The translations under genes and the position numbers were made by a program. From Solea solea (Eukaryota > Chordata > Actinopteri > Pleuronectiformes > Soleidae), in assembly GCF_958295425.1 (NCBI RefSeq), contig NC_081153.1, positions 21,073,025 to 21,137,024 on the forward strand: DNA of 64,000 nucleotides, read 5' to 3'. Below the pieces are notes generated by a model that was not told where the DNA came from, did not search any database, and saw only the letters and a list, made by a program, of their open reading frames with translations. Shown here one piece after another: positions 35,310 to 47,440 of this stretch. How positions within the stretch are numbered: position 1 is the first letter of the stretch; every line of letters starts with the position of its first letter.

Positions 35310-35490
35310 GCCCTCCCTTTCTTTGCCTCCCCTCCTTCCCCACACCCCATTTTCTTTTCTTCCCCTTCTCTCAAAATGTGAGCTGAATTTACAAACATCT
35401 GCAGGACGTATGTGTTTAAAGAAGCGGCCTTCCTCCCCCCGTACCTCCTCCTCCTCCTCCTCCTCCTCTCTCCTCTCTCTCTTGTTGACG
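35310..35490. repeat. Polypyrimidine-rich tract with (CTC)n
   Basis: The plus strand is almost entirely C/T at 35313-35372 and again at about 35430-35482 (CTCCTC units). Potential for triplex or H-DNA; no gene. Confidence 0.8.
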
Positions 35491-36040
35491 ACTTGGAAGC
35501 AGCCCGTACTTTGGCAGCGACTTGTGTGAACTGGTAGAGACTGACAAACAGACAGACTCTGTCGCCCGTGTGCACGTTTGTGCGTGTGCTACGTGTTTTT
35601 GTGTTGTTTTTTTTCTTTTTACATCCCTGTGGACATTTATGTGTGTGAGTTTATGGCTGCTGTATGAAATACGCTGTCATCTCAGCCACCGAGACAGAAG
35701 GAAAACCCATTAGGGAGATGTGGCTGCAGCGAGAACCAGTGACAGCAGCACTGGTTTGTGTTGGGCCTCAACCACCTTCACTCGCAGACTTATCACAAGC
35801 CACAGCGGCAGACGGCAAAAACCTGCGTGTGCAATGTGGTCGAGAATATTTAGACACAGCAGACCCGAGCCATTACGCCTTCTTTCTCTCTTTCTGCCTC
35901 TGCTCCCACCCTCTTTATTCCCGGGTTTTCTTCTTTTTAATTAGCTTAGCAAATGGAAACTTCCTTGGCAGGATGGTGGTGGTGGAGGGGGATTGTGGTT
36001 GTGACAAAGAGAAATGGGGAAAACCCGTGTTAGAAGGACA
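35491..36040. other. Presumed intron 1, no exon seen
   Basis: Part of a chance 174-codon frame that runs into the following (TTTC)n repeat. Confidence 0.5.
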
Positions 36041-36045
36041 TCTGT

Positions 36046-36047
36046 TT

Positions 36048-36090
<43 letters not shown>

Positions 36091-36092
36091 CT
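36046..36092. repeat. (TTTC)n microsatellite
   Basis: About 11 TTTC units. Confidence 0.95.
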
Positions 36093-36769
36093 CTATCAGA
36101 GTGGGGGACTCTGCCTCTCCTTTGGTGCTCAGGTTTTTCCCAGGCCGAACACGACCTGCTGCCGGGTGTTTGGCTGTGTGAGGTGTGAAAAGTGTCTGAC
36201 ATGGCGAGGGTTGAAACAATAGAAACAGGCCTGTGTGGTTAACAGACTACTAAGTGTAGTCTGCGTCCATGCTAACACAGCTGAAAATCAGGTATAATTG
36301 GACATGCGCGTGCTAGTGAATACAGGAAGCTAATTATGATTTTTTTTTGCAGTTTTCTACTTAGTTTCAGAAAGTATTAGCAACAGGAAACTGAAAGTAA
36401 ATGCTTATTGATCTTTCACAACTATTGGTGCGTTGCATTTATAGTCAGAACTCGAATTGTTCGAGGGAGGGAAGAACACTGTTGCATTTACTATTAATAG
36501 CACAGTCGTACGTAGTACTATTTACTTGTGAACAGCTTGCTACGCTAAAAACTGGTATCGCTAACAACAGCTCGGCCGATATACTGTAATATATAATCCC
36601 TCCATCCCTCCATGGGAATGTGACTGGACTGATCTGCTTTAAATGACTCAATTGGAACTGTTTATATCATGTACTTTTATATTTTTCTAATGTGATGCAA
36701 AACAAGTTTTCGGGTTGTGTATAATCAGCCTGTGGTGTTTTTTGATCCGACATGATGTTCCCAGGCTGT

Positions 36770-37190
36770 TTCGGATACTCGATAACTCAGCAATGCCACC
36801 TGGGAATCTCTCTGAATTTTACAGATATATTTGCTTGGATTCAGAAATGAATGAAATACATTTTGGACTCAAAGTTCAAACGTCTAGGTCTCTGTGACCT
36901 CACTTAACACATGTTTTGGCCTCTGGAGTGTAATTGCGTCAAGTTGCTGGCGTGGAATGTCTTCAGATTTGGCACAAATGTTCGCTTGGACTCAGGAATT
37001 AAACTGATTAAATTATGAAGGCCAAAGTGCAAGAGCTCTATGACTCAAAAACACATTTTTGTCCATAACTCAAGAAATAATATGTCTGATTATGACAAAT
37101 GTTCAGACAAATGTATCTGGAAGAAATAATAAATTGGTATTATTTCATATCCAAAAGGTCAGTGGTCATCGACCTTCATAATTAAATAAG
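36770..37190. mobile_element. Dispersed repeat with GGTCTCTGTGACCTCAC-type units
   Basis: TTTGGCACAAATGTTCGCTT then GGACTCAGGAATTAAACTGA, ATTATGAAGGCCAAAGTGCA and GTCCATAACTCAAGAAATAA are characteristic of an abundant fish repeat with a semi-tandem internal structure. Class not assigned. Confidence 0.6.
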
Positions 37191-37199
37191 TGTGGTTTG

Positions 37200-37830
37200 G
37201 CCTTTATTGAAAGACAGAGACAGAGGTAGACATCTCTTGAATGTGAGACCAGTTTAATGTTGTTGGGTTTTGTTGGAAGAGCAATCTTGCAGCAATTGTT
37301 CGTAGATCTGAAAATCTGACTACTTGTACTGTTACTCCACATAAGATAAAACCTTTTTTCTTTATGGCTGTACTAAATGTCACTCTTGTTGATCACGGTC
37401 AGTTCAGGTTTTGAGCGTGTGCCCCTCAAAAGATGAAGTGAACTCAAAAGCCGTCTTGGTTGACTTTGTTCTGCTGAATGGACGGTGAGTGGAGCCAAAA
37501 GATCTCTTCCATCTGTAAACCATCAAAAAAGAAAAGAAAGGTAGACATGTGAAGCCATGATGTTTTCCATTGTACTCCCAAGATTGCAGTTGAGGAGAAA
37601 AGGCACATTTAACACGTCTATGCTCGCTCATATTTACGAGCGTGCTTATCGTCTGCTAAGCGCCAAATTGATATCTGCCCTGGCTTTGCTCCAAAGCAGA
37701 GACATGCACCTCTTAATGTCTGTTTTTTCCATTATATCCGCCTCCTTCTTGAGCCAAAAACAGCTCTGAATGAGCGAACGTGTGTAAATCATGCTTTCTA
37801 CACAGGGTGTATCACCAACCACAAATTATA
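37200..37830. other. Presumed intron 1, no exon seen
   Basis: No repeat or exon recognised. Confidence 0.5.
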
Positions 37831-37839
37831 CCCCACACA

Positions 37840-38060
37840 CTCACTTCATTTAGAGCTGTTTTCATGGGAAAACTCTTAAGGATTCCAGAGGGTATTTGGG
37901 AACGCTGATGAGCTGCAAAAGGACATTTATTAGTGAACTCCCCACATGGCACAGAGCGGCTTTTCCTCTAAATGTGTGCTGCGGTGTAAGCGCAAAGAAG
38001 TGAGTTAAAAGGCTCCAGCTGAGCATTTATGAATATTTATTACAGAGATGTGAGACAGAA
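37840..38060. promoter_or_regulatory. Candidate conserved non-coding element
   Basis: High-complexity block: TTTCATGGGAAAACTC, AACGCTGATGAGCTGCAAAA, GGACATTTATTAG, GGTGTAAGCGCAAAGAAG, GAGCATTTATGAATATTTAT. It has no splice-bounded frame. Enhancer role is inference. Confidence 0.3.
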
Positions 38061-38689
38061 AAACAGGATATAGAGGTATTTCTTTTACTGTAGTCTCCCT
38101 GGAATCCAGAATACTTAAATCCCTAATTTCCTTGTGCATACATCATCTGGTATTAAATACCTGGACAGTTTTTCCATGCTTGATTAAAATGTGCATCCAT
38201 CTTCAAAACTCCATATTCGTGACAAAAATAATAATTTGATTTTCCAACAGTGTTTACACACCGTGCTGTCAAGAATAATCCCAGTTTAATTTCCAAAGGC
38301 AGTGACGACTGCTGACTGCGCTGAGGGAGGTTTACCTCATTTCCTTCATTTCCTTCATTTTCTTTTTTTGGAGGAACCGTCATGTCCGAGACCCCAGATG
38401 TTCATGTTTGCACCGCCAGCATTTGAAAGGTCCACATTATCAAACCAGTCCAGACAGTGACTCACACTCTGAGACTGAATGAGCAAAGAGCTGCGGGCGA
38501 AACAGGGGCACAAATAGAAAAAAGGAAAAAATAAATAAATAATAATGAAAGTTCAAGTTCAGCTTCATGTGCTAGTAAATATGGACAAGGGCCAATTCTC
38601 TTTGAAGCATTTGAATACCAGGCTTAAACATCATATCTTCATCATATGTTGAAAATAGTTTGTATTTGTATTTGCTGCATACTGTTACT

Positions 38690-38870
38690 CATGTCTTAAA
38701 GCTGCTCTTTGGCTCAGTTAAAGTTCTCTTTTTCAGAATAAAAGGCACTGAATTCTGCCAAGACAAGCAAAATGTTTAAAAAACGTTTTTTGAATTCATC
38801 TCCTGGGCCAAATATTAATTCTAGTGGGCCAGTTTTGGCCCACGGGCCGCCAGTTGCTGACCACTGTAGT
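38690..38870 (-). mobile_element. hAT-like element terminus (GGCCCGTGGGCC type)
   Basis: On the minus strand it begins CAGTGGTCAGCAACTGGCGG then CCCGTGGGCCAAAACTGGCC, the terminus of a common vertebrate non-autonomous hAT family. It extends leftward as decayed sequence. Confidence 0.6.
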
Positions 38871-39630
38871 AAGGGCTCACTCTGACAAGTCTGAGACTAA
38901 ATTATAGTCTTAAACTATAAACTAGCTCTTCCTGCATTGTGCTTCCTGCCCTGTAACTCCTGTTTTACTCTTAATTAGTTACGGACATTTCTAGCAAAAA
39001 TGCTACTCTAATATTGAATGGTATTGTCGTTTAATACTTGAATATTCTAAACTCCAGTGCATGAGAGCTAGTGAAAGTAATGCAGGGTTCAGTGCGCGTT
39101 GAGCTAACCTTGAAATAATCGAATAAGTCGTGTCATCCCTACTCTTAATATAAATACTATGGACATTTGACACAAATTTAAAGTCACGTGCCAAACGAAA
39201 GGACACAATAATACTCAGCGGAGCCACATGTGATTCACCAGCTTGTGCTAATCTGCTGCCATGTGTTTTGACCCACTTCTAAATTACCTGTCCTACTTTG
39301 CACAGGCAGACAAACGGCTGCAGACATTTATAAAGATACTGTCATTGATGACTCAAGAGGTTTCGCTGCAACGCAGAAACGAAGAACAGCATATGCAGGA
39401 TAACAAATATTAAGTGTATTTTTCTTATTGACAGAAATTGTTTTAAAAATTGTTTGCAGCCATTTGGTGGCTTTTATAAGATAATATCTCATTGTAGTCC
39501 CGTCTTTGTCAAAATAATCCACTCAAAGCTAAATCCATGTGACGTAGACACAGTGAGAAGTGGTCGAAAAAGTGAGTCATTTTACTTTGAGTCAAGATAA
39601 TTAGTTCAAAATGAACAATCATGCTGAAAA
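38871..39630. other. Presumed intron 1, no exon seen
   Basis: AT-rich, short ORFs only. Confidence 0.5.
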
Positions 39631-39639
39631 GACAAATGA

Positions 39640-39800
39640 ATTCCGGCTTTTGTTACCTGGTCAAGTGTATCTAATTAAGATTGTTAACCGCTCGTTAAAA
39701 TGAGGCTCTAGCAGCGAGATGTGAGTTTAATCAAGCAATTATGTGTTTTTTTTAACTTTCGAAAGTTACGCTTAAAAACTATACATTATGATTTTTATAT
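39640..39800. promoter_or_regulatory. Candidate conserved non-coding element
   Basis: Contains GTATCTAATTAAGATTG, CTCGTTAAAATGAGG, GTTTAATCAAGCAATTATG and CTTTCGAAAGTTACGC, a dense set of homeodomain-like cores in unique sequence. Confidence 0.3.
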
Positions 39801-42105
39801 GTATTGTTTTACGTTGGCGTGTCAGGTGACATCTGTCTCACAAGCGTAAGATAAGCACAATTTCAACTTTGCTGATTAATTTCCCGTTGAATTTTTGGTC
39901 TCATGGTAAAAAAAAAAGGCCAATAAAGTACAGAAATGTGCTCCAATATAATAAAAGATTTGTATTAAGATATTGTTTTGCCAGTTATGTTGCAATGATC
40001 ATTTTGACACAAACAAAAAGCCATAATGTGTCATAAAAAGAGGAAACTTCACCCGGATTTGAACTATGCTTTAATGGCAGCTCCAACCTCCACCATGGCT
40101 GTCAACATAATCAGAGGCTCTAAAGAGGCGATTCTAGCAGGCGACTTAATCTTTACTAATGCATTCTGTTAACAGCCATCTGTGTTCCCAACACTGACTG
40201 TAAACCCTCTCAGCAGAGAGCGCCGTGTGGCGTACGCCAGCACCCCAGCAGTCAGACCTCCATACGCCCAGGGATTGGGGTTTAATGTTGAGCCCAGGGA
40301 AGCTTTAGATGAGTGAAACCGTGTCACATGGAAGCCATTTTGATTTGAAATGCCGACACACTTATTACCGGCGCTTTCCTTTTGGGTGCGACCACACATT
40401 GCTCCACATGGGTGGGAACATTTTTGCTCATGGAAGAGATCTTTATGCAAACAGATGCTGCTAGTGAAACTGTGTCACGTCCGTATTCAAGTACTGGATG
40501 TTTTTTTGTTTTTATGGAAATGGGTTTTTGGAAGTTTTATGTCTTTGAAGTGATATTATGGGTTAGGCTTTTTAAGAGTGAATAAAGAAACAAAAAAATC
40601 TTCCAATTAAAAACTTGACTTAATGGACGATTAAAGCACATGCTGTAGTGAGAAAAGATTTCCAGTCATGGTCAAGATCCCTGTCACTACTCTACTCGAT
40701 TTGGACCAGAAACTCAGTATGTTGTGCGCATGTGTGAAGTGTGACTACTTCCTGTCAAAACAATAAAAGAAATTATATATTTTATTATGTTTCTTACATA
40801 TGTTTTGATGCAATTGTATGGATTTGTAAAGCCCAATAAACAAAAATGCATTTTTAGTAATAATTCTTATAAGGTCAAATACATGTTTTTACTTTACATT
40901 GTGTTGCAGTAGTTATTCTCAGAAATTAAACCACACATTTGTATGTTACCTTTCATTTTAGTGGTTTATTCTTATCAGTCATCAGTTGTATCTTAATCTT
41001 TCACTGTAATAGTTATTCTTAGTAAATAAAATATATTTGTTTTTATCTTATCTTTGGTTTTTATAGTGTAACCGAGCAGCAAAACAACCAAAGAAACGCA
41101 ACATAGTCACTCACCCAATCTAGCACCACTTCCTTTCAACCTGGCTTTCAAAATAAGAGCTACTGACTTTATCTTTTTATTAACTCCTGTGTAAACGTTG
41201 CCATAAAAGCTTACATCAAACAAAAACACACGTTTTGATGTTATTTTTTGTCTAAAGAGTGATTCAAGCCCCCTTTCACTGTTGCTGAGTGCAACATGGT
41301 TCGTGAACCAATAGCAGTTGGACATGTGTTTTCTTACAGAGAGAAACACACTATTTACCACTATTCTTGAATGTGTACAGTTTCAGCTGCTTGTAAAAGA
41401 ACTCTAACATACAAATACTATATTCTACTATAAAATGAACTTGTAGTACTTGGCAAACTTTTATCACTTCCTGTAGATTTCCACAGAATTTAAACGCTGT
41501 CCTTGCTGACACTCAGTGTTACGCCCCGTCCTCTCAGCCTCACATCCACCAACTCTTCACCAGATATAAGCCCCCTTGACAGTGACATCACTCAAGGTCA
41601 CCGCTTCACTTTTAATCCTCCTCGCCGTTTTTTTCCACCGCGATGCTTAAACCGGTTTTCATGGTGTGATGGAAGCTGGCGGGCGGCGTGCGAAGCGTGA
41701 TTACGCTGGTGATGATAATTTGTTAAATTGAGTGTCTGGGTGCATGGCAGAGAGGAATGGCTGCATGACCGTTTCCCTGCAGACTCAGCGGGATATCCTC
41801 TCCCTCTCTCTCTCTCTCTCTGTGTCAGCCAAATGACAGCACATCCTCTTTTATGGGGGGGGGTTCACATTCACAAGGGAATTAAATAGTGGATAGAAAC
41901 AGAAAGAGGGATCTACACAAGTTTTAAGAAGCTTAAAGCCTCAAAGCGTCACTACTTCTTCACTTTGTCACTTAAAGCTTGGATTAGTAATCTGTTGTCT
42001 GTCCACTTCACATTTTGGTAGCCGATACAAAAATAAAGATGTCTGAGTAGTTCTTGCCGTACTTTAATGGTCAGAATCAGAAGTGGATTTATTGCATATC
42101 TGTTT
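39801..42105. other. Presumed intron 1, no exon seen
   Basis: Unique AT-rich sequence plus a (CT)n stretch (41802-41823) and poly-G (41854-41863). No exon with both splice sites and a plausible frame. Confidence 0.5.
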
Positions 42106-42111
42106 ATTTTA

Positions 42112-42294
42112 ACGAGGGAAGATATTGGACCAATCCCGGTGTATACAGTATGTTTTTCCCTGCAGAGGTCATTTAGTTTCTTCTGTCGTGAAATGTGCAT
42201 ATTATTGTATTATTAGTAAATATTGTTGTGTTTTCTGATATAAGCCAATATCAGTTGATACTGATATCATGCCGATAATATTGTGCAACCCTCA
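42112..42294 (+). mobile_element. GGGATGCATGATATTG-family copy
   Basis: Runs from AGATATTGGACCAATCCCGG via GTATGTTTTTCCCTGCAGAG and GTCATTTAGTTTCTTCTGTC to CTGATATCATGCCGATAATA then TTGTGCAACCCTC, the family terminus. Confidence 0.65.
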
Positions 42295-42328
42295 TTTATT
42301 TGAATTTAGAATTATTATTATGAGGATT

Positions 42329-42430
42329 CATCCATCCATCCATTGTCTACCGCTTTATCCTCCACATCGGGGTCCTGGGGCTGCTGGTGCCAATCCCAGC
42401 TAACATAAGGGTGAAAGGTCACCAGTTTAT
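42329..42430 (+). mobile_element. 5' half of the TTTTTGGACTGTGGGAGG repeat
   Basis: CATCCATCCATTGTCTACCG then GGTGCCAATCCCAGCTAACA and GGGTGAAAGGTCACC; the 3' half is missing. Confidence 0.75.
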
Positions 42431-45400
42431 TAGGATTCAAAATGCGTTCATTCATATTTGAGTTTTCTTTACAAGAAAACTTCACTGAATCCAGGTGTAA
42501 ATGGAGAATGTTGCAGAAATCTGGAGACAGAATTCAGCACCGTGCTGTTTACAATTCTTTGTAACACCACAATACAATTTCCAGTCCCGCTGGACTGGAT
42601 GTTGACGTTCATTAAAGCATTTGTATGATCAATAATAATAATGATGCTGAGCAGGAACAGTGCACAGGAACTACTTTTCTCTGCACGTAATAGTAAATTA
42701 AAGCTGGCAGACGGAGAGAAACATTTCCTCAGAGTTAAAGTATCATTAGTATCGAGGCTGCAATTGATGAATTAAAGATCAAACTGGGTTTTTTTCCTGT
42801 GTCCCTCTCGGTTGTGTGGAAGTTTCTTTCACCGTGTTGAACCTTGCACTTGAAAATGACTTTAATGGTCGTGGAGAAAACCAGTCAGCCTGTGGAAACA
42901 GTTGGATAATGTCTGCTTTCCTTTGGCTCTGGAGGGAGTTTCGTTGAGGTTGAGAAAATATCTCGGCTTGGGTTTGGAAAGCCTGTGTGTGACAAACTAA
43001 GGGCATAGAGGAAGAGACGCGGATGTTTACCAGACGGGAAAAGCCAACAACGCTGTCAAGTTGAATGAAAACTCAAACATGCTTCAGCCTCAGCTGCAGG
43101 AGTTAGGTTACTCAATTTTTTTTTTTTTAATCTCATTTTAGACCTCTTAACCTTTCGAAAGGGGTTTCATTTTTCTTGGCGTGAAAATTCGATTTTATAT
43201 TTTGATCGTAAAAATCTAGAAATAATGATTTTGTGCAAAGAGAAGAGCAGCATAAAACTTTTCTTATAGGTTTGACTCTGTGCTGCTGTTAGGCCATTAT
43301 ATGACAACTCGTAACACAGAGCTTTTGCTCGATCTCATACTTGAGTATTTCAACTCAGTCCAGTGAAGTAAACAATAAAACCTAACATTTTCCTAGTCAT
43401 TTTTTCCCACTATTTCTGTCCAGTGACACTTCATAACGCAGATCTTTTGCTCAAGTTTCAAACTGTATATTTCATCTAAATCAAGTCACCAATGAAAAGT
43501 AGCATTTCTCCATTACCCTGCAAGTAAGGCCATATTGTGATGGATTATAGATTAGATAGATTATAGACTCCTGCTTAAGTGACGATTGGTTAAATTGGTC
43601 CAAAGAAAATAACTGGTTTACAAAAACTCAAACTTAAAACTTCTGTTAATCAATAAACAATCTGTTAATAAAACTTGGTAACTTGGTTATTTGAGTATGC
43701 CTCATTAAATTGGGTGTTACCAACTGAAGTTCATCCAACTGTTGTTTTTTTTACAGTGCAGCGACTAACTAAAGAAGACTAAAGAGAGAGTCATGGGAGA
43801 AGGAATCTCCCTCCAGTATATCTCTATCTTTCACTCAAATTCATATACTTTGCTTTAATTGAGTGAACAATGCAAATCCTGCATGTTTAATAGACGCTGA
43901 ATCTCTTCATATATTGGTATATCGGATATACTGGTTTCTAATCCCACTTCTGTGCTAAATGAACTCCACTGACCTCGACACATCTGTATGGAGCAGACGC
44001 AGCTCTCTGCCCGCACTGCTGTCGCTGCAGCGCTCGGCTCTGAAGGGTCCATTGAAGAAGCCTCTTTTGAAGATGATTGCTTGCTGCTTCCCCTCTGTCT
44101 TACTTCAGCGCGGTCGCAATTCTCCATGTGTGATATTCTGTGACCACAAGAGGCTTTATGACAAGGGGAGACGCTGCTGGGAACATGTCCTGCCTGCTGG
44201 GTGCTTCATCGCGGCTCTTCTTTATTGTGGGATGTTTCACCACGCTCTCCTCATAGCATTTGCAGAGCAATCAGTCGTTGTGTGCGAACACTATTGATTA
44301 GACCAGAGTCTTATTGTTAAGAAAAGGTTCCTGTGATTTGCAAAAAATGCTTAACTTGTCTTTTTTTATTACAACCGCTCATGATGTCTCCCTTGGAGAC
44401 CTCAGCATCCTCAGCATCCTCAGTGTGAGAGGGTGGTAAATAAAGACCCCGAGCATTGGGCGGAGTGTTGGTTTTCGAGTTTTTCGTGAAAGCCAGACTC
44501 CAGAAACCGCACATTCTTTACAGAGTTACAGCATGAGGAAAGAATTGGGAAAGGCCATGTATAGTGAGCAGAGGTTTGGCAGATGCATTAAAATCCCTTT
44601 TTAGGAGCATTCTTAGCAATCTCTGTCCTGCATTCACAGTTGAGGACACTCAGCACTCTCCTCTGTGAAAGACCCAGCTCTTTGCCAATTGTGTTGAAAA
44701 TTGTGTTTTTGCATATCTTGATAAACCAGCACTACATTCAGAGTCAGAGCTCATTCTTCCACAATGTCATCAAAGATTGAATATGCAGTCTAACTGCGGC
44801 AGATGTACTGGCTCTATTCTGGATGCCAGGATTCAATTATTTACATAAGGATGGAGCATGAATAAGAATTTGACCTTGTCACTTCCAAATATAAGCCAGA
44901 GGCGACAAAACCAGACTCACAAAATTTCCCCCAGATTATTGTGGATGTGCACCCCCATTCTTTTTTAGCAGAAGTGGGATTTTATACTATAATTGAACCG
45001 AAAATAAGAAAAAGCAGGCAAATCCACAGCAGTGTTTCCAGTTACAGGCGTATCAAAGCTGAAGAGCGACATGTCATGGACCCCGCAGGATATCGTCACG
45101 AATGATGCCAGTGGTTTACTCATATTTCTCAGCTTACTTGTGGTGCTCTGTGTCGTCTGCTCGATGAGAGGAGAATCAAGCATGGAGCAGCTGGCTGACA
45201 TATGTGAAACATGGAAGTGTTTTTTTCTTTTGTTGTGCAGCGGAACTGAGTGGACAGTTTTCTGCGGCGTAGGCTGTCAAACATCACTCAGAGACGCACA
45301 GATGTGCATGACAGGGGCTTGCGCTTTGTGTGATCGGTCTTTAAATCACATTAATCTGCCCTGATGGAACACAAGGATGTTTATGTCACTGTTAAAGATC

Positions 45401-46815
45401 AATTTCTAAGGCGGTATTAGAATCATCCGGATTTTACCAATACTGATATCAGTCTGATATGGTCTTTTTACGGACATTTGTCTTTCTTCCTTTTCTTTGA
45501 TAATTCGTCTTAAATAAGGCCAAACAGATGGCGTTATCAATGCAGTGTTGTGCTTATAAGGAAATATTTATGTAATATGACATTTACATTTTTCCTTTTT
45601 TGATATCTGATCATTTTGACCAGAATACTTTTGAATACTGAAAAGAAAAAAAATGATCATACCATGGGGAATTAGAAAGACTTCTAAAATAGATCTTAAG
45701 ACCAAAGATTGACTTAATTATGTCAGACATTTACTTTCAAAATATCAAAACACCACAGTTTCTTTTATTAGGTCATCAAATCATACAAAATATTACATAA
45801 CGTAAATATTTCTAGAACAACACTTGTAGGGGTCGACCCACTGTATCCTGATGATGTGAAAATCTGTAAAAATGTTGAATTTTTAAAAATTCGAACACAA
45901 CAATTGGAGTAAATGCCTTTTATATTCGACCAGGCCGATAAGATCAACCCCTTAGCACTTCAGTGGTCTATTTTATAAAAATAAGGTATAAACTAAATAT
46001 TACATACATGAAAAACATAGGTCAAAGTAGAACCTATGCAGACATAAGAAGAATATGCAAACTCCACACAGACAGCTGGGTTTGAACCCGTAACCTTCTC
46101 CATTGATCATAAACATACTGAATTTATAATGATATATTACTAAGAAAACCATGAAATCTTCATATTTAACATTGAACCACTACATCTTTGTATTTATGCT
46201 TCACTGTCAGTTACCAAAAGTGCATTATACACTTTTAAATCAACTCACCATAACCTGTTCTTACTTGTTTCTTCTGTAACCTGTGAGGGAATTAAAGTGG
46301 TATTGATGCCACTGTGACTGTAGATGCTGACATGCCAAGTTCACTTTAGTTTGGAGCTCACTGCTTAGGCTCTGGAGGCACAGCAGGCTAATCTCCGGCA
46401 TGTGCTTGCTTAACCTCAGGTTACTTTCTAACACTGTTTATCCACACAGGTGACAGTGGAACACTGACCTGTGGCTCCATGCTTTACACACTGAGGCGAT
46501 CCTCCCGAAGCAAAAAACAAGAACAAACCCACTGCTTTAGCTACAAATGAGGCACCAACAAGTATTTGGTTTGAGCTAATCCTGGTTTTACTGGGTTCAA
46601 CGAGTTTACAAGAGCATGTGTCAGTACTTTGGCTCTATGTTGGTGGTCCCCACACAAGTCTGAAGCCCTTTAAGCGGCTGAACCTGCACTTCAGGAACAA
46701 TGCCAAGAAAACATGACCGCACACTGATATCAAGTCCTTTGTCAGCGTTTGAAGGTGTTTTAGCATTGATGGAGGCGACAGAGACAGAAAAAACCCGAGC
46801 GCTTGAACTCGACAC
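42431..46815. other. Presumed intron 1 or intergenic DNA, no exon seen
   Basis: Mostly unique AT-rich sequence with decayed repeats at about 45430-45960 and 46060-46100. A GC-richer patch at 43960-44290 carries overlapping ORFs of 112 (plus) and 90 (minus) codons with no recognisable family. Confidence 0.45.
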
Positions 46816-46819
46816 CGAG

Positions 46820-46965
46820 TCTGGCAACACAGCTCAGCTCTTCACCCGTAATTAGTGTCATTAATGTGCAATTACATGAGTCATGCTTAGCCCACGTTTT
46901 AGATGCAGTCACCGTTCAGGGTGAAGCCCATCGAGAGCTGACTTAAATTTCCACATCATGAGAGA
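46820..46965. promoter_or_regulatory. Candidate conserved non-coding element
   Basis: CCCGTAATTAGTGTCATTAA, TGTGCAATTACATGAGTCAT and CATGCTTAGCCCACG form a compact cluster of TAATTA/ATTA cores immediately upstream of a (TA)n repeat. Confidence 0.35.
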
Positions 46966-46995
46966 AATGCTACCATTAAACACTCTTCTCTTCTC

Positions 46996-47048
46996 TTATA
47001 TATTTATATATGTATATATATACATATATATATACTGTATATATATAT

Positions 47049-47098
<50 letters not shown>

Positions 47099-47100
47099 CA
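46996..47100. repeat. (TA)n microsatellite
   Basis: Long TA alternation with TGTA and CTGTA interruptions; strongly self-complementary. Confidence 0.95.
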
Positions 47101-47149
47101 CCATATCTGTCCCAATCTCAGCACTGCTTGGCTTCTTGCAACTTCTTTA

Positions 47150-47440
47150 CTTCATTCATCGTCTGCATGAGTTTCCTGGGGCTGCTGCAGCCAATCCCAG
47201 CTGACACGGGGTGAAAGGTCACACCCCGGACAGGTCGCTGGTCCAGCGTACTGAGCGCAATTTAGAGTGTCCAATTAACCTCTGCATGTTTTTGGACTGT
47301 GGGGGGAAACCGGAGTACCCATGTGACACAGGGAGAACACCCACACAGAACTCCACACAGAAAGGCGCTCAGTCGAACCGGGTTTGCAAACCCTGGTCTT
47401 TTTGCTGTAAGACAACAGTGTTAGCCACTACACCCCCATG
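47150..47440 (+). mobile_element. Near-complete copy of the TTTTTGGACTGTGGGAGG repeat
   Basis: GCAGCCAATCCCAGCTGACA, then GGTGAAAGGTCACACCCCGG, TTTAGAGTGTCCAATTAACC, GTTTTTGGACTGTGGGGGGA and GTGTTAGCCACTACACCCCC. It lies directly beside the (TA)n repeat. Confidence 0.8.

Noticed and set aside
35664..36188. 174-codon plus-strand ORF
   Set aside because: It is kept open partly by the (TTTC)n repeat and has no recognisable domain.
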